Notes: generated by a model from the letters alone, not told the origin. DNA of 64,000 bases from Yamadazyma tenuis (GCF_029203305.1 NC_089462.1:1178001-1242000), one strand, 5' to 3'. Shown: positions 1-9,798, counted from the first letter of the stretch. Numbers and translations: made by a program.

Positions 1-1004
1 GGTGAACGCTTCATGGGTGATGATGTTGGAATGCGTACCACTTGCTCACCAAAATACTCGAGAAACATCTTCTGCAAGATAGCCACCACATTACCCTCAT
101 GACAACTTGTATATATAGCCTTCGAAGGATCCTGAACCAACTCTGACTCTGAGACAGCGCACGAGAATCGAAGTACAAATACCGGCAGCTTTTTATACTG
201 TAGTTTCAAATTGTACAAGCGATTGTTAAGGAGAATAAACTGATACCCCTTTCTGCATTGGTGAGATAGCAAGCCTGTTACAGTGTATGCTCCCGAGCGG
301 CATCTTATGCGATCAAACCAACAACTAATCCCAAGAACGCTATTCACAGTTGTAGGACCTCTATCAGTGACGATTCGAACCTCTCCATCTACTAACACCT
401 TCAATTTAGGAAGATCAAGCACCACCAACCGACGCCGAAGAGCTGCCATAAATTTTTCCACTCCATCTTCAAGTATGTTTCTTCGCCTCACTGGAATGTT
501 GGCAAACATGTCGTACGCCAACACCATACAACCATGTTCAAACAGTGGAATATAAAACATATTATGGTTTGGGGGGTTGGCAAGCTCATTATCTTGGTCA
601 AATGAACTAACCTTGCAACAATTGCCATTGATATCACTGTAGACATACCAGGGCAGCTTATCGTTCCGGCACCGCAGTACTATTACCATTTTGTTGCTGA
701 TTTGCCGGAGGCTCGCGAGAGCTTCTCCTCGAAATCCATAGGTCTTGCAATTCACCAAATCTTCCCAGGTACTCAACTTCAGCGTCATGTGTGGTCCCAA
801 AGCGGCCAAGGACTCACGCGACATCCCGTTTCCATTATCCATTACTGCCGTGCTGAGGGTTTTCCAGTCAACTTTCACAGTGATAGAGTTGGCTCCCGCA
901 TCAATGCTATTTTGAACCAACTCTGCAACCGCTTGATCCATCGAGGCTACTGCGGTTGCTGAACTAATCCTTTCGACCACGCTGGAACTGAGTTTCTTGA
1001 TCAT
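1..1004 (-). CDS. MLH3: MutL-family mismatch repair / meiotic crossover protein MLH3, N-terminal part (cut by window edge)
   Basis: The frame reads from an ATG at 1004 to the window edge without a stop, giving the first 334 codons of a GHKL ATPase of the MutL family. The three ATP-binding motifs are visible: ELVQNSIDAGA (residues 28-38), DNGNGM (56-61) and TYGFRGEAL (88-96), followed by the NIPVRR region typical of MutL proteins. The divergent N-terminus fits MLH3 better than MLH1 or PMS1. MLH3 pairs with MLH1, nicks DNA in meiotic crossover resolution and takes part in mismatch repair in the nucleus. The C-terminal endonuclease domain lies outside the window, so the MLH3 assignment over other MutL paralogs is inferred from the ATPase domain only. 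It is transcribed away from the exchanger gene at 1695. Confidence 0.8.
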   Translation of the reverse strand, partial: MIKKLSSSVVERISSATAVASMDQAVAELVQNSIDAGANSITVKVDWKTLSTAVMDNGNGMSRESLAALGPHMTLKLSTWEDLVNCKTYGFRGEALASLRQISNKMVIVLRCRNDKLPWYVYSDINGNCCKVSSFDQDNELANPPNHNMFYIPLFEHGCMVLAYDMFANIPVRRRNILEDGVEKFMAALRRRLVVLDLPKLKVLVDGEVRIVTDRGPTTVNSVLGISCWFDRIRCRSGAYTVTGLLSHQCRKGYQFILLNNRLYNLKLQYKKLPVFVLRFSCAVSESELVQDPSKAIYTSCHEGNVVAILQKMFLEYFGEQVVRIPTSSPMKRS

Positions 1005-1112
1005 TGGATTACAAATACATGCACTCACTAGTTGGTTGATGTGAAAGAGTGTAAACTATAAGATCAATATTTGCAACAGTGCGACAAGTCTTACCCGGCC
1101 CTCATCTCTAGG

Positions 1113-1120
1113 TATAAAAG
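1113..1120 (+). promoter_or_regulatory. TATA box (TATAAAAG)
   Basis: A consensus TATAAAAG lies on the plus strand 84 bases before the ATG at 1204 and about 575 bases before the exchanger ATG at 1695. The distance fits a transcript starting near 1160-1210 that would carry the small ORFs. A long 5' leader of the exchanger is equally possible. Confidence 0.35.
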
Positions 1121-1349
1121 GGCATCGAAAAACTTTGCGAACAAGTTTAACGCAAATTCACAGTTCTGCTTGCAGTGATAGGAAAGTTTCTCTTTGAGGT
1201 TAGATGAGAATCGGACCCATGACCTTGAGATATTTCGTTGCCCTAATGGTTATTGAAGGCGAACTGGAGAATAAATCGGTCGATCTTGGGTGCAGCGTTC
1301 CTTGGTCTTTATTGACCTAGAGACTGCCTTCGTGCGTTTCGTCTGGGGA

Positions 1350-1454
1350 ATGGTGCAAGGATTGACTGGACATATTTGGAACATGAAGTTTTGTTTCATT
1401 GGGGTTACTTTTTTGTATGGTGTTGCGGTGCTTTGTGTGCTCAACGAATGGTAA
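1350..1454 (+). CDS. Possible small membrane protein ORF (34 aa), unrecognised
   Basis: An ATG at 1350 opens 34 codons ending in one hydrophobic stretch (FCFIGVTFLYGVAVLCVL) typical of a single membrane span. The frame is open upstream back to 1275 but without another ATG. A second ORF of 38 codons (1204-1320) precedes it in another frame. No family is recognised. It could be a tail-anchored microprotein, the last exon of a small gene, or chance. The TATA box at 1113 is the only support for transcription. Confidence 0.2.
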   Translation: MVQGLTGHIWNMKFCFIGVTFLYGVAVLCVLNEW

Positions 1455-1694
1455 TTCTTTTCTCTACGTATTTGTCTCTGACTCTTTGAGGGGATACTAT
1501 TGACCTTGTCATTAGGAGCGATCAGTCGTATACACTTCCAGGTGGTAATTGAACCAGACTTTAAAGGTCTGTTGCAATAAATACCGTGTTCGAGTCATGC
1601 TGAAAACTGTTGCAAAATTTTATCACGAAGCAAATGCCTTTAGTGCTAACATTCTCTGGTTTTTTTGTCGCGATCATCTGCTATCGTTCCTACT

Positions 1695-3596
1695 ATGACA
1701 CCACACTTACTTACACTTATGGTGCTATTTGCAGCTCCTCTGACCACTTTGGGGGCTCTAATATCACAAATGGGGTCTGAGGTACAAAACTGTAGCCTTA
1801 TTGAGTACATTGGCACTCTCAATGGCCAACAACAGTGTCTGCTTGTTAAACTGTGCACGGACGATATAGTGCTAGGACACATCAACTTCCTCCTGCTTTA
1901 CTACTGCCGCTGGCTCGGATCCTTAAGTCTCGTGATGGCATTGATTCTCCTTGTGCTATTGTTCTTTTTGTTGGGACTCACGGCGTCGGATTGTTTGACT
2001 CCTAACTTACACTTCATCTCAAAGTTTCTCAATCTACTGGATAGCTTGGCAGGTTTGACACTTGTGGCAATGGGCAACAGCAGTCCCGACATATTAAGTA
2101 ACTACAAGGCCATGTCTTTGGGTCACGCTGACTTAGCCGTGTCAGAGCTCATTGGGGCATGTTTTTTCGTGACTTCTGTGGTGATTGGCACCATTTCAAT
2201 TTTGCGTCCGTTCAGACTCCCCAAAACCTTGTTTACTAGAGATCTGTCATTCTTGATATTGGTTATAGTGGTGATAGTTCTGGCCTTACTATCAGGTTCT
2301 CTCACGGTATTTACGTGTATCTTGTTGATTGGATGTTATTTGGTATATGTGGGATATGTGGTGATAACTCACTCTATTGCCAAGAAAAGAATATTGGCAA
2401 GAGCCAGAGACCTCCGTATACGAAGTGCGTACTTGCCCGACTCGCATATTGCTGTCCGTACTGAGGATGAAGATGAAGAAGAAGAAGCGTATGGAGTAGA
2501 ACCTACCCTTATGCACCTACCAAGCATTGAGGAATTGAACTTGTCTAACATAGATGACGAAATTTACCAAACAGAGTTATCTAACGAGATAGACCAGGTA
2601 CGTTTCAATCTTGCTGACGATGTGGACTTATCTGGATCTTATGGAATGAAACAATTGATACACGAATTACTTCATCACCGCAAACACCAAGCACCCATTC
2701 AACTACAAATTGATCGTGGTCTTGGTATCACCATGACCGATAATAGTGCCATCTCAGGTGAACGGTCAGTGGATAACCAGTACTTGTTCAGCGATTTTCT
2801 TTCTCCTGAACAGCTGTTTCTTCTGAAACTCGTGGATTTGTCTGAAGTACCTACAAGCATGCTCGGGAAAATTCAATTCTTTACGACATTTCCTTTCAGG
2901 GCTGTCATTAACCTCACAACCCCTGTGGCGATACTCGACGACATTGATATAATTGAACCTGACTTTTTCAGAATTGCATGCATCTTGGTGTTTGTCAATA
3001 TGAACTTGTGGCCCTCCGCATTAAGCGGCGGGCTCTTTGTAAACCTTCCATTTACCTTGATCATAGTCTCGGCTTTGGTACGTTTCAAGCTCAAAATAAT
3101 ATATGCAGTTGTTGGGTTCTTGTCGTCGGTAATGTGGGTTTCAATTTTTGCAACCGAAATTATCAACATTCTCAAGACATTCTCAATTGTGTACCAGGTT
3201 AGTGATGTGATTTTAGGATTTACAGCATTTGCTCTTGGAAACTCCATTGGTGATTTCATCTCCAATTTCGTGATTGCCAAGCTAGGTATGCCTTTAATGG
3301 CATTTTCAGCCTGTTTTGGTAGTCCCATATTGTCTCTCACATCTATGGGAATTAGTGGGCTCGTTATTATTGGTGCTAGCGATTCTAGTTCTAAAAGTTT
3401 TATCCAAAAGGGAGCGTATATCATCAATTCGTCTCGAAGTTTGGTGGTTTTGGCATTAGGTTTGATCAATAACATGATGTTGATCTTTTTTCTCAGCAGA
3501 AAATTCAACGGGTATATGAACGAGAAGGTTGGTATGGCGTTGATAGTTAACTGGCTGGCTATCAGCACTATTTGTGTGATACTAGAAAGTATTTAA
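1695..3596 (+). CDS. Sodium/calcium exchanger family membrane protein (YDL206W/NCLX-like)
   Basis: A 633-residue polytopic membrane protein. Two inverted alpha repeats of the Ca2+/cation antiporter superfamily are clear: AMGNSSPD in the first (about residues 118-135) and FALGNSIGDF in the second (about 508-530). An acidic cytosolic loop (EDEDEEEEA) separates the two halves. The N-terminus MTPHLLTLMVLFAAPLTTLG looks like a signal peptide, which favours the ATG at 1695; the frame runs 30 bases further upstream only from a TTG. Related fungal proteins are putative organellar Na+/Ca2+ exchangers, so import or extrusion of Ca2+ across a vacuolar or endomembrane is the likely role. The exact ion is inferred. 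An in-frame CTG at 2037-2039 falls where homologs tend to have Ser. Confidence 0.82.
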   Translation: MTPHLLTLMVLFAAPLTTLGALISQMGSEVQNCSLIEYIGTLNGQQQCLLVKLCTDDIVLGHINFLLLYYCRWLGSLSLVMALILLVLLFFLLGLTASDCLTPNLHFISKFLNLLDSLAGLTLVAMGNSSPDILSNYKAMSLGHADLAVSELIGACFFVTSVVIGTISILRPFRLPKTLFTRDLSFLILVIVVIVLALLSGSLTVFTCILLIGCYLVYVGYVVITHSIAKKRILARARDLRIRSAYLPDSHIAVRTEDEDEEEEAYGVEPTLMHLPSIEELNLSNIDDEIYQTELSNEIDQVRFNLADDVDLSGSYGMKQLIHELLHHRKHQAPIQLQIDRGLGITMTDNSAISGERSVDNQYLFSDFLSPEQLFLLKLVDLSEVPTSMLGKIQFFTTFPFRAVINLTTPVAILDDIDIIEPDFFRIACILVFVNMNLWPSALSGGLFVNLPFTLIIVSALVRFKLKIIYAVVGFLSSVMWVSIFATEIINILKTFSIVYQVSDVILGFTAFALGNSIGDFISNFVIAKLGMPLMAFSACFGSPILSLTSMGISGLVIIGASDSSSKSFIQKGAYIINSSRSLVVLALGLINNMMLIFFLSRKFNGYMNEKVGMALIVNWLAISTICVILESI

Positions 3597-4213
3597 GTGT
3601 ATCTATATGCATTTGTATAGTGTTTGGCTGCAAACAAAACAGGTGCACAAACATGAACACTCTCCACGCACCAGTACTGTATTCCTAGTGCTTAAATGAA
3701 GATAATTTGGAACATTCCTGGTTCCGGTCCGAGACCGGTGCCGCTATATGTGCCGGTGCTGGGCCTGGGTCATGACAGATCCTTCATGGCGATCGGCATG
3801 CCAGTCAACGGGTTTTGCACATCTTTTGTGGCTTTTGCTATGTTGTGCACAGCAATGATAGAGTAAATGAGGTGATTCTTTTTTGGTATTGAAAAGGTAG
3901 GGTATAGGGCGGATAAACCTTTGTATAGGCTGAGTGCCCATCGAAAATAAATGGCCAAGAGTCATTTATGCATGAAAACGGCCATTCTTGTATGGTGGGC
4001 AAAGTGATTAAATGTTACTTTTGTGCTTCTGGTGAAGTTTGGTAAGACTAACATAATATTCGGCGTCGCTTGATTATTTATGAGGAGAAGACTATTCTAC
4101 TATTACTAAAGTGGCCAATCATCTTATAAGAAGCTGATTGGAAAATTGCACATGGTAATTCTAAATTGACAATACAATAAAAAGCATCATACAGACGATA
4201 CATAATCTAAACA
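3597..4213. other. Intergenic region, no gene seen
   Basis: This 617-base spacer joins the convergent 3' ends of the exchanger and ferric reductase genes. Two overlapping minus-strand ORFs of 62-73 codons lack any recognisable composition. I see nothing else in it. Confidence 0.4.
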
Positions 4214-6274
4214 CTATGACCACACTTGTAACTGCTCGTAAAACTCGATCCGCTTCTCCTCCGAGAGGTTGTGACTCACAACATACCGTAAGTGGTCCAC
4301 CATTTCAGGGTGTCCACAAGTCACAAACCCAATGGAACCGTTACTCTCATCAATCTCATGCTTGACAAAGTCTTCCACATCTGGTCTCCCGTGCCTGAAC
4401 TCCACGTGACACAAATCTTCAGCAGCTTTAAAGCTCGATTCATCAGAGTCTTCCGTCTTTTTCTTTTCCTGGTCCGAGTCTGCAGCTTGGTTTATAGGTC
4501 TTGTCACATAAACAATAGTCTCGATGTTCTTACCTTTCAAAAACTGTAATTCCTCATAAAACCAGTCCAATGACTTGTATTCTCTAACGATCCACACTAG
4601 CTTGACCTTCTGTTTAGAGTCCCTACGTGCCAAGTCGTAGGCCTCACTGTAAATACCGGGGATTCCATTACCCCCTGCCACGAACACCGCAGTGTCGCAG
4701 TATTTTGCAGCCGTCGGTTCTCCGTATGGACCTTCAATTCCTACCCTCATTTTAACTGTCTGGCCCGGCTGAGACGCTATGTGCTTGTAAAGACCATGTG
4801 TGACTCCTCCTTTGATTTTACAATAGAGGACTATCTTGTCGTTTGTTTCGACAGCCTCAGTAAATGTGAATGGATGTGATTGCCAGAAGCACGAAGGTCT
4901 GATGAAGTGAATAAATGCGTGGCCTCCGGGAACAGACTTCCAGTACGATGGTTTGGGTGTGATTACTTTGAGGGTTTCGCCGGCCACCAATTGGACGGTG
5001 GAAACGGGGAACCCAAAAAGTACTAACCTGATGACTCTCACCACCCGGTCCACACACCAGATAGCTGTTGTAGCATAGTACCAGTTGATGTAACCTAACG
5101 TGTCGACATGAAGCCAGGCACCTCCTATGAATAAAGCCGCCAATACTATGTGCAAAAAGAGAAAGATCTCGTAACTCCTTCTTCTCAACACCAAAAGACC
5201 TTGAACCATAATGAGACCTCCTGCAACAGTGGCAATGGTTCCCCATATCACGTAGTTTTCGGCCATTTCTTCAGCGTAGCGACCCTTGAAGGTGATGGTA
5301 TATCCCACCGCATGCACCAACACGAGTGTGAATACCACTCTACCCACCCACCGGTGGTAGGCAATAAAGGTTGCAAAATTCCATCCGGTAGCCCACTGCA
5401 AAAAATTGTTTCTTCCAGCAAACAAAATCAACAACGGTGCCGAAAATGATGCCAAGATCCCTGTCCGAACCGCTATGTATCTCGCCAACGCTTGAGTCTT
5501 ACTGGCGAAGACCATTTCACGGGGATAATACTTGATTTCGCAACCAGCACATATTATCACCACCACCAAATAGCCCACCGTCACCGCTGTTTCCAATCTC
5601 GTGGGGATAAGGGCTATCGCCACGCCCTTAATCTTCATGGGCTCTGCTCGGGTTTTACTGACGGCAGACATGGTGAGGTTTTTCCGGAACCAATTAGTGT
5701 ACCTTCCACATCTTTTCTTCACAAACTCGGGTGCCAAAAACTTGGTCCAGTGGGCAATGGATGCAATGAGCAAAGCCAATGCCCAGTATCCAAGGGATCC
5801 GGAGCCGTAATAGATGGAATTGTTGTAGTTTCCCAAGAAATTTATATAGGAGATCTTGTAATCCATGACAGTTGCTCGGTCGACCAAAATAGGCACATCC
5901 ACGGGAATAGAGAAGTTGAAATTTGGAATGTCGTCAATGGAAACGGCACTCGTTTTGTAATACTCATAAGCATCCTCGAGCTGGTCAACAGTTACATTGT
6001 AAGAATTTTTGGCACACATACCAGCTACACCTTTCAAAATTTCAGGTTTCAATTCACCTTCCAAGTTAAGGCATCCCGTAAAACTGGCCATCAGGTTTTT
6101 ATTAGCACAGTAACACGGGTAAACATTGGGGTCTTCACAGAAGGTAGCCAAATGCAGGAGGTAGTAGTTACATGAGTATGCTGCTAGTTCTGACTCCGGA
6201 TAGTACTCGAATGGAGATGGAGTATGAGCATGGCAAAAAGTGAAAAGTCCTAAAAAGAGCCACAGCAACCGCAT
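4214..6274 (-). CDS. Ferric/cupric reductase, FRE family
   Basis: A 686-residue flavocytochrome. After a signal peptide (MRLLWLFLGLFTFCHA) comes a Cys-rich luminal domain with potential N-glycosylation sites, then the ferric reductase membrane domain with paired heme-ligand histidines (HRWVGRVVF...LVHAVGY and FLHIVLAALFIGGAWLH). A C-terminal FAD module (HPFTFTE) and NADPH module (GGNGIPGIYSEAYD) follow. It passes electrons from cytosolic NADPH across the membrane to reduce Fe3+ or Cu2+ before uptake. The frame extends upstream to a TTG at 6361 and an ATG at 6334, but the ATG at 6274 gives the signal peptide and lies about 60 bases after a TATA box. The FRE family has many paralogs, so no symbol is given. 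The adjacent dead iron permease suggests an iron-related locus. Confidence 0.9.
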   Translation of the reverse strand: MRLLWLFLGLFTFCHAHTPSPFEYYPESELAAYSCNYYLLHLATFCEDPNVYPCYCANKNLMASFTGCLNLEGELKPEILKGVAGMCAKNSYNVTVDQLEDAYEYYKTSAVSIDDIPNFNFSIPVDVPILVDRATVMDYKISYINFLGNYNNSIYYGSGSLGYWALALLIASIAHWTKFLAPEFVKKRCGRYTNWFRKNLTMSAVSKTRAEPMKIKGVAIALIPTRLETAVTVGYLVVVIICAGCEIKYYPREMVFASKTQALARYIAVRTGILASFSAPLLILFAGRNNFLQWATGWNFATFIAYHRWVGRVVFTLVLVHAVGYTITFKGRYAEEMAENYVIWGTIATVAGGLIMVQGLLVLRRRSYEIFLFLHIVLAALFIGGAWLHVDTLGYINWYYATTAIWCVDRVVRVIRLVLFGFPVSTVQLVAGETLKVITPKPSYWKSVPGGHAFIHFIRPSCFWQSHPFTFTEAVETNDKIVLYCKIKGGVTHGLYKHIASQPGQTVKMRVGIEGPYGEPTAAKYCDTAVFVAGGNGIPGIYSEAYDLARRDSKQKVKLVWIVREYKSLDWFYEELQFLKGKNIETIVYVTRPINQAADSDQEKKKTEDSDESSFKAAEDLCHVEFRHGRPDVEDFVKHEIDESNGSIGFVTCGHPEMVDHLRYVVSHNLSEEKRIEFYEQLQVWS

Positions 6275-6872
6275 CTGAAACGTAAACTTCAGCTTGGAAT
6301 AAATAATGGGATTGTAATTAGCCGGGTCAAGCATTATATATAGAAAACCATGGGGGTTCAACCGGTCTAGAACGGCCTCGTAATGGTTGAAAGGCGCTTC
6401 AGTGACTGGCTATTATTGGAAAAACCAAAAGACGTAACCTGGTTAAGTCTGCAGATCTGCGGTCTCATTGAGGCGGATCCTAGGTTTGTTCTTGGTATTT
6501 TTTCTGGGCAAACGTTCCTGCTTTGACATTTTGACAGGAGGCTCATGTCAAAAGGTGCCAAGCCGAGGCAACTTAGTGTCAGACACATTTGTGCATAAGG
6601 CTGGCATATTTCACTAGTTTAGCAACTAGTCAATAAATATCACTTAGGGCCTCGGGGACAAACTTCGGGCCGGTCACATGTTGGGTGTTATGAGCTTTCC
6701 AACCACGGCACCTGCAAGTAGATTGATCAGATAATTTTTTATTGTTGAACCCACACGTTTATATGCAAGATCACATGTCAGTCTCGTTAGGTCGTCGATC
6801 GTTCCGAAAAGAGCGAATCATAGGAGTCTACACAAATAATAAAATACCAATGTCATTTTCAAACCCTGCTAA
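6275..6872. other. Intergenic region upstream of the ferric reductase
   Basis: About 600 bases between the reductase start and the 3' end of the FTH1-type relic. Apart from the TATA element I find no gene or clear motif; short ORFs here look random. Confidence 0.4.
6334..6342 (-). promoter_or_regulatory. TATA box of the ferric reductase gene
   Basis: TATATATAA read on the minus strand, about 60 bases before the chosen ATG at 6274. Its position argues against starting translation at 6334 or earlier. Confidence 0.45.
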
Positions 6873-8106
6873 CTACGCCATCATACCGGAGGTGAAGTTG
6901 AGGCTGTCCCTGGAGACATTATTGTGTATCATCTGATTGGCCAAAAAATTCTTTTTGATTCTCGTTTTCTGCAATTTTATAGTAATAATCGGCAAGTAGC
7001 CGTGCTGTTCTTCAAAAAGCAATGACGTGAGCGCATAGTTGACAGCCACCCTGTAACCCAAGTAGCCAGCAAGACATATGTACGTTGCGCTGTTGACCGG
7101 GCCCGATACGGCCGTGGCTATCATTCAAAACGCCCCATGGTCCTGAAGTTCCCCGTTACAGCAGATCACGTGCCATACGCTCTTGGTGATGTCGTAGGAC
7201 CCAGGCCCATGGCCCGTCTCCTTCACATTAAACCCTTCACAACAGTCGATGAATTTCTGCAATTCAAAATTCCACACGCCCTTGCTGAAAAGCCCTGCCG
7301 CAATTAAATAGAGAAGGCCAGTGGAACACATCTTGAACCACCGTAAAGACAATGAGTCCCCGGTACGATACAGCAAGATCCCAATGATGGTACCTATAAT
7401 TATGGCCGTGAAAGTGGAAATCACAATGGACGCCACAGAGGTGTTTTCGTTGATTCCAATGCCCCCAACCAACACAATGGCTTCCATTCCTTCTCTCAAC
7501 GTGATTATGAAGGGGACAATGAACATCGAATATTTTTCGCTATACGTATCGACAGACTCGCCAAAAGACCCTTTCTGGACTGCTACCACCTTATTGAGGA
7601 AGTCCGACTTCTGGATGATGGAGCTTAGCCTTCCATTTCTCCTGCAGCTTATCGACCCGCAAGATCTTGATTCCCATCACCGAAATGATGAGCTGGCAAC
7701 AATCGAAAAGGTGCCTTCCCAGTAGTGTTCAGTCACAGCCCAGAGGTCATTTCCAATGACGTAGAAGATTCTTAAAATGACAGATCCCAATATTAGGCAG
7801 CATACCAAACCCAAAAATCCTTCTATCTAGACCTGTAGTCTCAAGTATTTGTGGATGGTAAGTGACTCATCGGGGACGGCTTCAAGTGGGTGAACCGACA
7901 GCCCTTCCTCCACCAGGGCGGTGCCGGCTTCATCCCGTTTTCGGTGTCGATCTCTTCCAGACCCAACCTGGAATACGCAGTGTGGGGAGTGATGAAACTC
8001 TGGTGTAGAAATGCCAACAATACTGATACGTTGATGGCCAGTTCGAGGGTTTCTCTCAACACGATGAGAAACACTTGAAAGGAGGAACACCATCCAAGGT
8101 GGCCAT
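6873..8106 (-). pseudogene. FTH1: Decayed vacuolar iron permease gene, FTH1/FTR1 family
   Basis: Pieces of one FTR1/FTH1-family permease lie in order on the minus strand but in different frames. A likely original ATG is at 8106. The first membrane helix with its RETLE motif appears around 8015-8074 in one frame. The next loop and the IEGFLGLV helix are in another frame and broken by a TAG at 7827-7829. Further frame changes occur near 7690 and 7630. The longest intact piece (7125-7589) carries the second iron-binding motif REGME and the stretch LYLIAAGLFSKGVW. A last frame change at about 7125 leads to the C-terminal piece ending at 6873. Similarity is higher to FTH1, the vacuolar iron exporter partner of Fet5, than to plasma membrane FTR1. 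No single reading could give a working permease, so it is called dead unless the assembly is wrong. Confidence 0.85.
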
Positions 8107-8445
8107 AATCTTAAGTTGTGTTTGAATTTATAGGAATATGTCTGATTTGCCTCACTTCATGCGGATGACGACCGCAGAATTTTATCTTTTCCATCAAACA
8201 AGTTACACCCTCGGAATTCGACCATTTCCCAGCCCGCCCTCGGTCATCGTATATGGCTCCGTTTTGGGGACAGTTTCTATGGGGACAGTGTCGATTCTAA
8301 AAATGTGTTTATGTGTTTGACCAGGTGTTTTCGTGGCTAGCGCTACTTACAGGGTACCGTTCTAGATTGAGTACCGTTCATTTCCGCTCTGATATGTCTT
8401 GCTCAAAATCGGTCAAGTCGCTTTCAAAGTCCATCCGTTCGCTCT
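8107..8445. other. Spacer between the two relic genes
   Basis: Roughly 340 bases between the start of the FTH1-type relic and the end of recognisable BUR1-type sequence. Short ORFs on both strands overlap here; I see no independent gene. Confidence 0.3.
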
Positions 8446-9226
8446 TCTGCCTAATGATATGTCTGAGTCTGAGACCTGCTTGTGACGAGGAGCTCTGTCG
8501 GGCGTTGTTTGCGTCGCTTTGGCACGGAGATCCCACTGAGTTGCTTGGGGCTGGCATTATCTGGTTTTGTACTATGAAATACAGGTTTTGGTATTGGAAT
8601 ACGGGGCAGTTCGGGGTGAGAGGTGATCGCAGAAGGATGAGAAGTGGTCCTGGACTCTGACGGCCTGATAGTCTGTGTTTTGAGGTTCTGTTTGAAGTTC
8701 TGACCTTTCTCTCTTGGTAACTGACCTCTCTCCCATATTCTGAAATCTTTCCTTGTCAATCTCATAGAGCTTTTCGAAGTTTAATTCTGACGGTCTGGTC
8801 AGCTGTGCGTCGACCGCGGGTGGTCCAAGGCGTCCAATGTGTTGAACCGTTTGTGTGGGTTGAGGGTCAAAAGAAGGCTCATCAAATCTAGTTCTTGGGC
8901 ATCATTGATAATAGGACCGTATTCGTCTTCAGCACGTCAATCCAATATTCAAGTCGGTCTTATACGGTAGGTCCAGCGAACCGGACCAGTCAGTGGTAGG
9001 ACTGCCAAATAATTGGAAGATTATCTGACACCGGTGAGAATCTGTTTTCCCACTCAAAATAGGTTTGCGAGTAAAGAGCTCACCAAAGACACATCCCACA
9101 CACCATGCGGTCACCAAGCAAAATTCCCGGCGGTTAGTACCATCTGATGACCACCAAACTGGTGTAATTACGTTCTTCTCCACCAGGGCCTTGGCCAAAA
9201 GTGGGTAGATTACAGTGGTAAACTTG
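8446..9226 (-). pseudogene. BUR1: Decayed BUR1/SGV1-type cyclin-dependent kinase fragment
   Basis: The minus strand holds the C-terminal half of a CDK of the Bur1 (Sgv1) type in broken frames. Near 9120-9160 the activation-segment end reads like VVIRWY, then a TAA, then PPGILLGDR. In the next frame comes WCVGCVFGELFTRKPILSGK (about 9060-9115), the GSP motif and FNIGLTC-like sequence ending at 8929. After a gap, LMSLLLTLNPHKRFNTLDAL (8820-8880) matches the end of the kinase domain, followed by a Bur1-like tail containing EKLYEIDKERFQN. The N-terminal lobe with the ATP site and the HRD loop is missing. BUR1 is essential or nearly so in yeasts, so a working copy should exist elsewhere, making this a dead duplicate. 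End points are approximate. Confidence 0.75.
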
Positions 9227-9341
9227 AAGCTACGAAGTAGTTAATTTTTGTGCGATATATTATAATTTGGGTTTATGTAAGGACCTTGGAGTTCCTCTTT
9301 GTTTTCTTGAGATCGCGTTTTAATTTTACATCTCAATCTCT

Positions 9342-9746
9342 ATGCCTAGCGTGAATCTCAACTACAGCCAGATTTTACCGGGCTTGAAAGACCCTGCTCC
9401 TGGACCAGAAGTGATCTCCACACCATTCGGGCGCTCACTTCTAGAAATCCAAGGCGTGTTGAACGTACCCAAAGAGAAAAGTGCTGGTCTTGAATATATC
9501 ACGGTGGATGATATCCACGAAGCAGTCAAGTTTGGAAAACTTAGGTTCGATGAAAAAGACAAGTCCAAAGTCACGCTACTCATTGGAAACTCCCAAAGAC
9601 TTGTGGGAACAATGGCCAATTTGGACACTCCTTTGGGGCTACTCAAGATCCCGTGCAATGAAGACGGGTCCCAATCTCAAATAGACATGGTGGATATAAT
9701 ACGAAAGAAGATTATCTTTAAGCACCGACCCTTGCCCATCATGTGA
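9342..9746 (+). CDS. CTF8: Alternative clamp-loader subunit Ctf8
   Basis: A complete 134-residue protein. The segment TPFGRSLLEIQGVLNVP (residues 27-43) and the later LIGNSQRLVGTMANLDTPLG plus the C-terminal IIRKKIIFKHRP are hallmark Ctf8 sequences. Ctf8 forms, with Dcc1 and Ctf18, the replication factor C-like complex that loads PCNA and supports sister chromatid cohesion in the nucleus. The ATG at 9342 is the first in frame and gives a length in the family range (about 120-135). It runs convergently with the hydrolase-phosphatase gene, 85 bases apart, and starts about 115 bases from the BUR1-type relic. Confidence 0.88.
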   Translation: MPSVNLNYSQILPGLKDPAPGPEVISTPFGRSLLEIQGVLNVPKEKSAGLEYITVDDIHEAVKFGKLRFDEKDKSKVTLLIGNSQRLVGTMANLDTPLGLLKIPCNEDGSQSQIDMVDIIRKKIIFKHRPLPIM

Positions 9747-9798
9747 GCAATTAAGTGGTTGATGCATCCAATACACGATTCCAGCAATTGTATTTATT

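Larger units (their letters stand above)
1005..1694. other. Intergenic region between MLH3 and the exchanger gene, with small ORFs
   Basis: This 690-base divergent spacer holds no gene I can name. It contains a good TATA box at 1113-1120 and two short plus-strand ORFs downstream of it (1204-1320 and 1350-1454), described separately. Confidence 0.5.

Noticed and set aside
366..380. GATTCGAACC, a tRNA T-loop-like sequence
   Set aside because: It lies inside the MLH3 coding frame and lacks the rest of a tRNA.
2873..3568. 231-codon ORF antisense to the exchanger
   Set aside because: It mirrors the coding strand of a clear membrane protein and has no family resemblance.
5492..6175. 227-codon ORF antisense to the ferric reductase
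   Set aside because: Fully inside a well-supported gene; His-rich composition comes from the opposite strand.
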